This document shows positions 6,285 to 13,693 of a DNA stretch of 14,312 nt, piece after piece (the first letter of the stretch is position 1; each line of letters opens with the position of its first letter). This stretch comes from Paenibacillaceae bacterium UBA6304 (lineage in GTDB: Bacteria; Bacillota; Bacilli; Paenibacillales; Paenibacillaceae): contig DJTQ01000405.1 in NCBI GenBank assembly GCA_002439285.1, positions 1 through 14,312 of the forward strand, written 5' to 3'. A program made the position numbers and the translations under genes. The notes under the pieces are model-generated. The model was not told the origin of the DNA and made no database searches. It was given only the letters and a program-made list of their open reading frames with translations.

Positions 6285-6537
6285 TCCTCTCCTTCTAAAT
6301 AGTCAAAGTTATGTACAGTCCCATGAAGTCATAAAATTCGAGTTGGATCGCCCCTTCCGTCACAATCCCTCTTCCGCTTGTTAAGTGCTGTACAATCCTA
6401 AAAAAGTGAAAAAATTCACATTTGTCAGCATTGCAATTAGCCCCTGCAAACGGTTTCGATTCATGATACTGAATATCCTTTGTCCATAGCTGTACCTAAA
6501 ATCACAAGGTGGGCAACATAAATCACTTTTTTAACAC
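6285..6537 (-). promoter_or_regulatory. Leader and Crp/Fnr-like site upstream of the FMN-protein gene
   Basis: No gene is seen between 6285 and 6609. Read on the minus strand, TGTGAATTTTTTCACT (6420-6405) matches the TGTGA-N6-TCACA pattern of Bacillus Fnr/CRP-type regulators at 9 of 10 positions. If it acts at -41.5, the start site would be near 6371 and the -10 would be TAACAA (6383-6378), a weak hexamer that would need an activator. The resulting leader is about 87 nt and ends with AGAAGGAGAGGA before the TTG start. No convincing activator-independent promoter is visible. Confidence 0.4.
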
Positions 6538-6573
6538 AAAAAGGCAGCCTCCCGTCCTCTGCGGAAGACTGCC
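6538..6573 (-). terminator. Rho-independent terminator of the decapeptide-repeat gene
   Basis: On the minus strand GGCAGTCTTCC (6573-6563) pairs with GGGAGGCTGCC (6553-6543) in an 11-bp stem with two G-T pairs and a 9-base loop, followed by five Ts (6542-6538). It lies 37 bp after the stop codon of the repeat gene. Confidence 0.88.
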
Positions 6574-6609
6574 CATTCTATACTTCAATTCCTGGATGAA
6601 ACAACCCGT

Positions 6610-9600
6610 TTAAGTCAAGCTTCCGATAGCGATCCAGGTAATAAAGCCATAATTGATATGACTTTCCTTTATCTTAGTTACCTCAACCACGGCCATTTCC
6701 GGCGTCTGTTCCTTCAAAGTTACGTGATAGGCGGGTTGATTGGTCATTGCGACAAGCACATATTGCGCATTTGAAAAAGGCTGGTCAAACATTACCGTAA
6801 CGTCCACGCACGTTTCTGGTCTTATCATCATGAACGCGCACATGCCGAACTGCTGCATTGCCGGCTGTCCCGTCAAAGTTTGAACGGGGGTAATTGCCAG
6901 ATGTTCCGGTTGAACCACTCCCGGTTGCAAGTGTCGCGAAGCGATAACAGCTTCTCCAAAATGCTGTTCCTGCACCGCCTCGTTCGTCAAATGGTGACTA
7001 AATACCGCATCCGGTTGCAAATGATCCGGGCCTACGGATTGGTGGTCCAGCACTCCGGCATTCACAGCTCCCGCCTGTAAATGTTCTGTCCCGATCGAGC
7101 CCGGCTGAATATGCGCACCGTCGATTCCTTCTTCCGGCAGTAATCCTTCCCGCTGCAAATCTGGGGATAAATGCCAAGGTGTCACTGAACTCGGTCCAAT
7201 ATGAATGGATTGCACCGCAGCTTCCGTAAGATGCGAGCCTTCGACGGCGCCTTCGGATAGATGCTGCGGCTGGATTACGCCTTTGCCGATATGATGGCCA
7301 AGTACTGCTTCTGTCGTCAGATGCTGACCATAAACAATATTCTCCTGAAGATGTTCCGGGCCTACGGACTGAATGCCCAGCACACCGGCATTCACCGCTC
7401 CTGCCTGCAAATGTTTGCTGCCGATGGAGTCCGGCTTTATATCAGCACCCTCGATTCCTCCTTCCGGCAGCAATCCGTCCTGCTGTAAATCGGCGGACAG
7501 ATGCCAATACGTCACCACCCCCGGCCCAATATGGCCGGATTGAACAGCCGCTTCCGCGAGATGTTCTTCTTCAACGACCCCTTTAGCCAGATGGCGGGAC
7601 AGAACATTACCCGTTGACAAGTGCTGGCTCTGTACGGCTTCATCCATAAGATGATAACTTTGCACCGACTGAAGTCTGAGATGCAAAGCATTTACCGATT
7701 CATTTTGCAGCACTTCGCCATCCACCGCGCCCTTTTGAAAATGAATACGGTGAATGGAGCCCGGCTGGAGATCCGCTTCGCCAATCCCTGCTTCCGGCAA
7801 CAAACCGTCCTTCTGGAGTTCCGGTGATAAGTGATCGATAGTTACTGCATTCATTTGTATATGATTACTTTCAATGACTTGATCACCAATGTGGCTTCCA
7901 CTCACACTGCCCGCTGTCAAATGGCGCGTTTCTACCGCTGCCTCCGCTAAATGCTCGCCGCGAATCGCGGAATCGGCCAAATGTTGGCTTTGTACGGCTT
8001 GGGGCTGAACATGGGCAGATCCGACCGATTTTTCCTTCAGAACATCAGCATCTACGATTCCCTTTTGTAAATGAGCATGCTGGATCGAAGCAGGCTGAAG
8101 GTCTGTGCCGCCGATTCCATTCTCCGGTAGTAATCCTTCTTTCTTCAAAGCAGCTGACAAGTGCTCTCTTTTTACCGAACTCTCAATGAGATGGCGGGAA
8201 TCCACCACGCCTCTTGCAAGATGAACCCCTTCTACGCCATTTTCCGCCAAGTGTCGGGACTTGACTGCGCCTGCCGCCAATTTAGAAGAGGAGATTGCTT
8301 CATTCTGAATCGAACGTTCCGAAACGGCTTCCGTTGTAAGGTGAAATTCCTGCACCGCCCCGTGCTGTAGTTGCTCCGCTCCGACCGAGCCCGAGACGAG
8401 ATGCTGGTTAAGAATCGTGTTCTCTGCTACGCTTTCGGACTGAACGGCTCCGGACGAAAAGTGCCAAGATTCCAGGGAACCAGGAGCAATTTTCGCCCCT
8501 GTAATACTGCCTTCGGCCAGTTTGGGCGCCGTGACGGCCAAATCATTCAATTTGTCGGTAGTAACGCTCTCGGGCGACAGCTTCAGAGCAGTGACGGCAT
8601 GGTCCTGCAAATGCCAGGAAAAAATGGAGTCTTTACCGAGATGCTCCTCCCGGATCGAACCGGCCTGAAGGAGTCTACCGTCTATGCTGTTCTCCGCCAA
8701 ATGCTCTCGACAGATAGATCCCGGCAAAATATGTCTCGAGGCGATTTGCTCCGATCCGACCGCAGCTCCGGTCACCGATCCGGGAGCAAGTTTGCTTTCC
8801 GTGATCGTACCCTCGGCAATTTTGTTGCCTGTAACGATGCTGCTTTGAAGATGCCTTTCCGCAATTGCTCCCGGTGCAATATGACCTTCCTGAATAGATG
8901 CCTCGGCAATTTTTTCGTTCGACACCGCTCCCCTGGCTAGATGCCGGTCCTGAACAGCTTCAGCACCTATTTGCTCACCCATCACCGAAGCTGGGGCCAA
9001 GTGATGCGAGGTTACCGATTCCGGAGCTAACTGCGCCCCGTGAACAGCCGATTTGGCAAGATGCCGGGTCAGCACCGCTTCATCGGAGATCTTGTTCGGC
9101 AAAATACTCTGGTCGGCAATTTTGGATGATGTGATGGCTTGATCCACTACTTTTGCAGTGCCGACCGACTGATCGGAAAGCTTTGTGGACAGGATGGCTT
9201 TATCCGCCAGATGCATGCCATGAATTTCCCCGCTGCCGATCTGTTCCTTGCCGATACTACCGGATTTCAAATGAACGGACTCCACCGCTCCTGGAGCGAG
9301 GTGGTGGGCGTGAATGACTTGCTCCCCCAGATGATGGGAAGTAATAATCCCGTTGCGGAGCTGCTCGCTGCTAATACTTAACAACCCTATATGCTCATTG
9401 CCGATCATGCCGGGTGCCAGATGACGGACGGTGATGGCGTTTTCGGCCAGATGACGGCTCTCCACTGCCCCTTCCTGCAGTTTGTCTGCCGTAATCGCCC
9501 CGTCTCGGACTTTGCTTGACGTCACGGAGGATTCACCCAATTTTGACGTATCCACCGCCCCGTTTTCCAGGTGAATTGAGCGGATGGCCGAGCTGCGGAT

Positions 9601-10275
9601 TTTATCTGAAGTGATGGCTTGATCCTGAAGCAAATCCGTTGTTACGATCCACTCGCTTAAATGTCTGCTCTGGATGGAACCATCTGCGAGTTTGCCACCG
9701 TCTATAATCCCGTCGGCCAGCTTATAGCCGGTAATACTGCCGTCCTCCAGTTTGCTCCCGCCGATCGAACGGTCGCGGATATTTCTTCCCTCCACGGCAC
9801 CGTCAACCAAATGCTCTCCCCTAACGGATTGGGGAGCTATTTTGGAAGCCACGATGGCTCCGTCGGCGATTTTGCTGCCCATTACCGCATGGTCGGCGAT
9901 CCAGGCTGATCCGATCGTCCCCAGCTTTATTTTGCCGGAATCGATGGAATAAGGTGCAATTTTGTCCCCAGTGACTGAAGCATCCGTCAGATCGTCCGTA
10001 TAAATAATACCTCCCTGGGATTCAGGAGACCGTTTCTCCTTCAAAATGGACTCCAGTTCCTGCAAATGCTTCTCTTCGGATTGGATCTCCTCCGATATTG
10101 CATTTACGGCTTTCTCCGCATGCTCCTCCAAAACTTTCTCTTTCAGAACCGTCTCTCCCCTTACTTCCGAGACGGGAAGGGACTGATGGACCGTTACTTC
10201 TTTCGCCAAGTCTGTTGTGTACTCGGGCTTTCCTCTCTCCAACATAGTCAACTCGTTTATTTCCGGATTATCCAC
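6610..10275 (-). CDS. Giant decapeptide-repeat fibre-like protein with WIAG-type C-terminal domain
   Basis: At least 1221 residues. Residues 1-94 are non-repetitive, with a charged helical/coiled-coil stretch at about 44-82. Residues 95-1134 consist of 104 consecutive decapeptides with no insertion or deletion, consensus [HK]-[LI]-x-x-x-[AS]-[VI]-x-x-x (e.g. KIADGAIVAS, HLAPGAVESV). The C-terminal 87 residues form a beta-rich domain ending YGFITWIAIGSLT. I associate this with 'WIAG-tail' proteins of Paenibacillus, and it resembles H-type-lectin-like or phage-fibre tip domains; both are recollection and inference. There is no signal peptide or membrane segment. The repeats suggest a long beta-solenoid or trimeric fibre, and the sigma-K-like promoter suggests a mother-cell product on the spore surface. 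GTG 10275 has no Shine-Dalgarno; a CTG 19 codons upstream (10332) has AAAGGAGAGG nine bases before it and may be the true start, adding a basic N-terminus. It is probably monocistronic. Confidence 0.85.
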   Translation of the reverse strand: MDNPEINELTMLERGKPEYTTDLAKEVTVHQSLPVSEVRGETVLKEKVLEEHAEKAVNAISEEIQSEEKHLQELESILKEKRSPESQGGIIYTDDLTDASVTGDKIAPYSIDSGKIKLGTIGSAWIADHAVMGSKIADGAIVASKIAPQSVRGEHLVDGAVEGRNIRDRSIGGSKLEDGSITGYKLADGIIDGGKLADGSIQSRHLSEWIVTTDLLQDQAITSDKIRSSAIRSIHLENGAVDTSKLGESSVTSSKVRDGAITADKLQEGAVESRHLAENAITVRHLAPGMIGNEHIGLLSISSEQLRNGIITSHHLGEQVIHAHHLAPGAVESVHLKSGSIGKEQIGSGEIHGMHLADKAILSTKLSDQSVGTAKVVDQAITSSKIADQSILPNKISDEAVLTRHLAKSAVHGAQLAPESVTSHHLAPASVMGEQIGAEAVQDRHLARGAVSNEKIAEASIQEGHIAPGAIAERHLQSSIVTGNKIAEGTITESKLAPGSVTGAAVGSEQIASRHILPGSICREHLAENSIDGRLLQAGSIREEHLGKDSIFSWHLQDHAVTALKLSPESVTTDKLNDLAVTAPKLAEGSITGAKIAPGSLESWHFSSGAVQSESVAENTILNQHLVSGSVGAEQLQHGAVQEFHLTTEAVSERSIQNEAISSSKLAAGAVKSRHLAENGVEGVHLARGVVDSRHLIESSVKREHLSAALKKEGLLPENGIGGTDLQPASIQHAHLQKGIVDADVLKEKSVGSAHVQPQAVQSQHLADSAIRGEHLAEAAVETRHLTAGSVSGSHIGDQVIESNHIQMNAVTIDHLSPELQKDGLLPEAGIGEADLQPGSIHRIHFQKGAVDGEVLQNESVNALHLRLQSVQSYHLMDEAVQSQHLSTGNVLSRHLAKGVVEEEHLAEAAVQSGHIGPGVVTYWHLSADLQQDGLLPEGGIEGADIKPDSIGSKHLQAGAVNAGVLGIQSVGPEHLQENIVYGQHLTTEAVLGHHIGKGVIQPQHLSEGAVEGSHLTEAAVQSIHIGPSSVTPWHLSPDLQREGLLPEEGIDGAHIQPGSIGTEHLQAGAVNAGVLDHQSVGPDHLQPDAVFSHHLTNEAVQEQHFGEAVIASRHLQPGVVQPEHLAITPVQTLTGQPAMQQFGMCAFMMIRPETCVDVTVMFDQPFSNAQYVLVAMTNQPAYHVTLKEQTPEMAVVEVTKIKESHINYGFITWIAIGSLT
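6874..8133 (-). repeat. 330-bp super-repeat (11 decapeptides) in the repeat gene
   Basis: Units 63-104 are arranged as 110-residue blocks, each opening with LLPE-x-GI-x-G: blocks at 8133-7804, 7803-7474, 7473-7144, and a last partial block of nine units from 7143. Blocks share unit order, e.g. HLQAGAVNAG then VL-x-x-QSVGP. This points to segmental duplication in 330-bp steps, more recent than the origin of the basic decapeptide. Confidence 0.85.
6874..9993 (-). repeat. 104 in-frame 30-bp coding repeats
   Basis: The DNA of residues 95-1134 is 3120 bp, exactly 104 units of 30 bp. Individual units are diverged at base level but keep perfect register. This periodicity also produces many spurious open frames on the opposite strand. 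Confidence 0.9.
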
Positions 10276-10369
10276 GTAATAGAGCGACTTTCTCGCTCTG
10301 CCCGGTTTCGTGGTTTTGCTTCGCTTTTTCAGAGCCGTCCTCTCCTTTGCCCAAGATGATCATCTTCGG

Positions 10370-10397
10370 CATCATATGCGGACATTTGGGCCCTTGT
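10370..10397 (-). promoter_or_regulatory. Sigma-K-like promoter of the decapeptide-repeat gene
   Basis: On the minus strand AC (10397-10396) is followed after 17 bases by CATATGATG (10378-10370). The sigma-K consensus is AC-N17-CATANNNTA, so only the last base differs. The predicted start near 10363 would leave about 30 nt before the candidate CTG start and its Shine-Dalgarno (10348-10339). Confidence 0.5.
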
Positions 10398-10466
10398 CAC
10401 AGCTTAACTTCCCTGTAAGGCTAAAAATAAGAAAGCTGAATCTGCAGAATACACAAAAATATTTCT

Positions 10467-10512
10467 TTGACACTTGATCATAGAGAAGTTATCATTATGA
10501 TAATGATTATCA
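10467..10512 (+). promoter_or_regulatory. Sigma-A promoter with perfect Fur box
   Basis: TTGACA (10467-10472), a 17-bp spacer and TATCAT (10490-10495) form a strong sigma-A promoter. Directly downstream TGATAATGATTATCA (10498-10512) is a perfect 7-1-7 Bacillus Fur box, overlapping the expected start site, with a second partly overlapping half-match at its left (TTATCATTATGATAA). Iron-loaded Fur would block transcription of the siderophore operon. Confidence 0.92.
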
Positions 10513-10540
10513 ATTTCATTGAATTGGGAAGGAAATGATT

Positions 10541-11632
10541 ATGAACACAAACCGGAAAACCTCACTACATACTCTGATTCTTGCCGCTGTGCTTGTATTG
10601 GCATTGGTCGGATGTTCAAGCCAGGGGAACAATTCAACTTCTAAGCCTGCTGCTCAAGCAAACTCAGGAAACACGGCGACCGAAACCTCGACACCTGCTG
10701 CCCAGAACGCGGATGTGCAATATCCGATTGTGATCAAGCATGCGCTTGGTGAAACTACAATCGAGAGCAAGCCTGAACGCATCGTTACGATTCAATGGGC
10801 GAACCATGATGTCGCTCTTGCGATGGGCGTTGTGCCTGTAGGCTTCTCGGCAGCAAACTTCGGCGTCCAGGATGATAGCGGTCTATTGCCTTGGACAGCC
10901 GAGAAACTGGAAGAGCTCGGTGTTAAAGATCCTAATGTATTCCAAGATACGGACGGCCTGGATTTTGAAGCTATCTCCGATGCCAACCCGGATGTCATTC
11001 TTGCCGCTTACTCCGGCATTACCCAGGAAGATTACGATCTTCTGAGCCAAATCGCTCCGGTCGTATCCTACCCGACGGCTCCATGGGCAACGACATGGCG
11101 TGAGCAAGTACTTCTGAATGCGGAAGGTATGGGAATGAAGGCGGAAGGTGAACAACTGATCAAAGATACGGAAAAGTTGGTCAGCGAAAAGCTGAGCGCA
11201 TATCCTCAAATCAGCGGCAAAAAGGTCGTTTGGGTTAACTTTTCAGCAGAAGATATGTCCCAGCTCCATATTTACACGCCGGTTGATTCCCGCGTTTCCT
11301 TCTTATACGAAATGGGACTGGAATATCCGGAGAGCATAACGAAGCAAATTACGGATCCAACCAGCTATTCCTTGAAGCTGAGTGCTGAAAATGCAGAGGC
11401 GCTGAACGATGCCGACATTATTGTTGGCTATGGTAACGACGAGCTATTAAAGGCCCTTCAAGCAGATTCCTTGCTCGGTAAAATCCCTGCTATTCAAAGA
11501 GGCTCTGTAGCGTTTATCGACAGTGATACGCCTCTGGTGGCTGCCGGAACTCCCAACCCGCTCTCCATTGCTTATACGATTGATGAATACTTGAAGCTAC
11601 TTGGAGCGGCCGCTGACAAAGTAAATGAATAA
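10541..11632 (+). CDS. Ferric-siderophore ABC transporter, substrate-binding lipoprotein
   Basis: A 363-residue class III periplasmic-binding-type protein (FecB/FhuD/FepB family, peptidase-like fold PF01497). The ATG at 10541 is preferred over 10535 because AAGGA (10529-10533) is seven bases upstream of it and only one base from the other. A lipoprotein signal ends in LALVGC with the lipidated C25, followed by a Ser/Thr/Ala-rich tether to about residue 57. The binding domain runs from about 62 to 355, with the characteristic PERIVTIQWANHDVALAMGV (78-97), a central FEAISDANPDVILAAYSG segment and the second lobe starting near KKVVWVNFSAEDM. It captures ferric siderophore at the outer membrane face; the exact siderophore (hydroxamate, catecholate or carboxylate) cannot be told. 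It is the first gene of a Fur-regulated operon and overlaps the next gene by 8 bp. Confidence 0.93.
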   Translation: MNTNRKTSLHTLILAAVLVLALVGCSSQGNNSTSKPAAQANSGNTATETSTPAAQNADVQYPIVIKHALGETTIESKPERIVTIQWANHDVALAMGVVPVGFSAANFGVQDDSGLLPWTAEKLEELGVKDPNVFQDTDGLDFEAISDANPDVILAAYSGITQEDYDLLSQIAPVVSYPTAPWATTWREQVLLNAEGMGMKAEGEQLIKDTEKLVSEKLSAYPQISGKKVVWVNFSAEDMSQLHIYTPVDSRVSFLYEMGLEYPESITKQITDPTSYSLKLSAENAEALNDADIIVGYGNDELLKALQADSLLGKIPAIQRGSVAFIDSDTPLVAAGTPNPLSIAYTIDEYLKLLGAAADKVNE

Positions 11633-12665
11633 ATCTGCAGAATTCAATAATATCAAGCTAGCATCGCCTATACCGAAAAACTTCAAAATGGTTCTGATGA
11701 TCTGCATAGTTCTGCTTCTATTATGTACGATCGCCTCTTTAATTCTGGGTTCCCGGATTCTGAGGATTCAGGACCTGATCGATGGACTTTTTCATTCAGA
11801 TATAGAATCCTATGGGGCAAATATCGTCCGCAAAAGGATATCCCGAACCGTATTCAGTCTGTGCTGCGGTGCGGCGCTCGGCGTATCCGGCGCACTGATG
11901 CAATCTGTCACACGCAACCCGATCGCCGATCCAAGCATCCTGGGCGTGAATACCGGGGCATCCGTGTTCGTCGTCAGCGGAATAGCATTCTTAAACATAA
12001 GTTCCGCCTATCAATACATCGGATTGGCTTTGGCGGGGGCTACGATAACAGCTTTGTTCGTATTCGGTATCGGTTCGATGGGGCGTGGCGGTGCCACGCC
12101 CATCAAGCTTGTCTTGGCAGGTGCAGCCACCAGTGCTGCCCTGTCTTCTCTTGTCTCCGCCATTATGCTACCGCGTTCTTACGTAATGGATCAATTCCGT
12201 TTCTGGCAAGTTGGGAGCGTCGGTTCCGGGAGCTGGAGTACCGTGGTAACCTTCACCCCGTTTCTGATTGTCGGAATCTTGGTAGCGTTCTTCACGGCTC
12301 CGGCGCTGAATGCATTGGCTCTGGGGGACGATGTGGCAACCGGTATGGGGGTTCGGACGGGAATGCTGCGGCTCATCGCGGCGCTGGCCGGCGTTCTATT
12401 GTGCGGTGCAGTGACTGCGTTGGCGGGGCCGATCGGTTTTATCGGACTCTTAGCCACGCATGTGATGCGGCTTATTCTGGGGCCCGATCTACGCTTCGTC
12501 ATTCCGATGTCCGCCCTTTCAGGGGCGATTATATTAACCATATCAGACATATGCGGCAGAGTGCTCGGTAGTCCAGGCGAGCTGGAAGTCGGAGTAGTTA
12601 CAGCCTTTGTTGGAGCCCCGCTCCTAATATTCCTAGCGATTAAATCGAAAGTGCGTTCATTATGA
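11625..12665 (+). CDS. Iron-siderophore ABC permease, FecCD family (first subunit)
   Basis: A 346-residue polytopic membrane protein, the usual length for FecCD/FepD permeases with about ten helices. The family signature GAALGVSGALMQSVTRNP followed by IADPSILGVNTGAS is present near residues 83-114. The ATP-binding-cassette coupling region lies near GPIGFIGLLATHVMRLILG, and the C-terminus ends in the usual GAPLLIFLAIKSK pattern. With the next permease it forms the heterodimeric channel that moves ferric siderophore across the cytoplasmic membrane. It starts within the end of the lipoprotein gene (8-bp overlap) and has no good Shine-Dalgarno of its own, which suggests translational coupling. 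Confidence 0.94.
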   Translation: MNKSAEFNNIKLASPIPKNFKMVLMICIVLLLLCTIASLILGSRILRIQDLIDGLFHSDIESYGANIVRKRISRTVFSLCCGAALGVSGALMQSVTRNPIADPSILGVNTGASVFVVSGIAFLNISSAYQYIGLALAGATITALFVFGIGSMGRGGATPIKLVLAGAATSAALSSLVSAIMLPRSYVMDQFRFWQVGSVGSGSWSTVVTFTPFLIVGILVAFFTAPALNALALGDDVATGMGVRTGMLRLIAALAGVLLCGAVTALAGPIGFIGLLATHVMRLILGPDLRFVIPMSALSGAIILTISDICGRVLGSPGELEVGVVTAFVGAPLLIFLAIKSKVRSL

Positions 12666-13693
12666 GAAATGATACCTTAGAATTGATTAAGACAGGTCGG
12701 CGTGAACGGCGCCGCCGCTGGATTGTAGTCACTAGCTGCCTAGCACTGCTGGCAGTCCTTCTATGTTGCGCAATGCTCTTACTGGGGAACACGATCTATC
12801 CGATACCAGAGGTGTTCCGGGCACTGACCGGAGATCAGGTAAAGGGTGTCTCCTTTGCCGTCAATACGATCCGCCTGCCGAGAATGCTGGCGGGTCTATT
12901 CGCCGGGATGGCCTTTGGCGTGGGCGGATACGTTTTCCAAACCATGCTGCGCAACCCGCTTGCCAATCCGAACATCATTGGGATTACCTCCGGCTCTAGC
13001 GCGGCAGCCGTCTTTTGCATTACCGTCCTGCATACTAGCCGAGCCGTCGTATCCATTGCATCTGTCATTGCAGGACTGGCTACGGTCATCCTCATGTATC
13101 TGTTGTCCAGGGGTAAATCTTTCTCGATCGGCCGGTTAATCCTGATCGGCATAGGCATGCAGGCTATGCTTGATTCCCTTATATCCTACCTGATTCTGAT
13201 AAGTTCGCAGCAGGATATTCCCACGGCGCTCAGATGGATTGGAGGCAGCTTAAACGGCTCTCAAATGCGGGAGCTTCCTCCGCTGATCATTACAGTTGTT
13301 ATTTTTACGCCTATACTTATTGTGCTTGGAAAGCACTTAAGTCTATTAGAGCTTGGAGAGCAGTCCGCTTCTTCTCTCGGTATAAATACAGACAAATCAA
13401 GAATTGTGCTGATCATGAGCTCTGTCGCCATGGTCGCAATTGCCACCGCTACCACCGGGCCGATTGCTTTCGTCTCCTTCCTTGCAGGACCGATCGCAAC
13501 AAGATTAGTCGGCGTAGGCTACTCCAACGTAATTCCGGCCGGACTTGTCGGCGTCAATCTAGTTTTGGCGGCTGATCTGATTGGACAATTTGCCTTTGAG
13601 GTCAGATATCCCGTCGGGATTATTACCGGATTGCTCGGAGCACCCTACCTGATCTTCCTGCTTATCCAAATGAATCGGAAGGGGGAGCTATGA
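12662..13693 (+). CDS. Iron-siderophore ABC permease, FecCD family (second subunit)
   Basis: A 343-residue FecCD permease, paralogous to the preceding gene, with a short basic N-terminal tail (RRERRRR, residues 13-19) before the first helix. The signature GMAFGVGGYVFQTMLRNP then LANPNIIGITSGSS is clear, and the coupling region GPIAFVSFLAGPIATRLVG is conserved. The C-terminus ends GAPYLIFLLIQMNRKGEL. It overlaps the upstream permease by the ATGA arrangement (4 bp), a hallmark of coupled translation and stoichiometric production. Confidence 0.94.
   Translation: MRNDTLELIKTGRRERRRRWIVVTSCLALLAVLLCCAMLLLGNTIYPIPEVFRALTGDQVKGVSFAVNTIRLPRMLAGLFAGMAFGVGGYVFQTMLRNPLANPNIIGITSGSSAAAVFCITVLHTSRAVVSIASVIAGLATVILMYLLSRGKSFSIGRLILIGIGMQAMLDSLISYLILISSQQDIPTALRWIGGSLNGSQMRELPPLIITVVIFTPILIVLGKHLSLLELGEQSASSLGINTDKSRIVLIMSSVAMVAIATATTGPIAFVSFLAGPIATRLVGVGYSNVIPAGLVGVNLVLAADLIGQFAFEVRYPVGIITGLLGAPYLIFLLIQMNRKGEL

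Noticed and set aside
6880..9909. Series of plus-strand open frames of 60-190 codons
   Set aside because: They repeat at the 30-bp and 330-bp periods of the minus-strand repeat gene and are its antisense shadows.
6874..9993. CRISPR array
   Set aside because: The regular 30-bp period is coding and in frame; there are no alternating identical repeats and unique spacers, and no cas genes.
6610..10275. Phage tail-fibre gene of a prophage
   Set aside because: The repeat style is fibre-like, but there are no phage structural, lysis or integrase genes nearby, and the promoter looks sigma-K-like.
10361..10375. Short ATG-started frame (MMPKMIILGKGEDG...) upstream of the repeat gene
   Set aside because: Its first ATGs lie inside the predicted -10 element and it is out of frame with the repeat protein; it has no Shine-Dalgarno.
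11723..12571. 282-codon open frame on the plus strand
   Set aside because: It is an alternative frame inside the first FecCD permease gene, rich in Arg/Cys/His and without a binding site.
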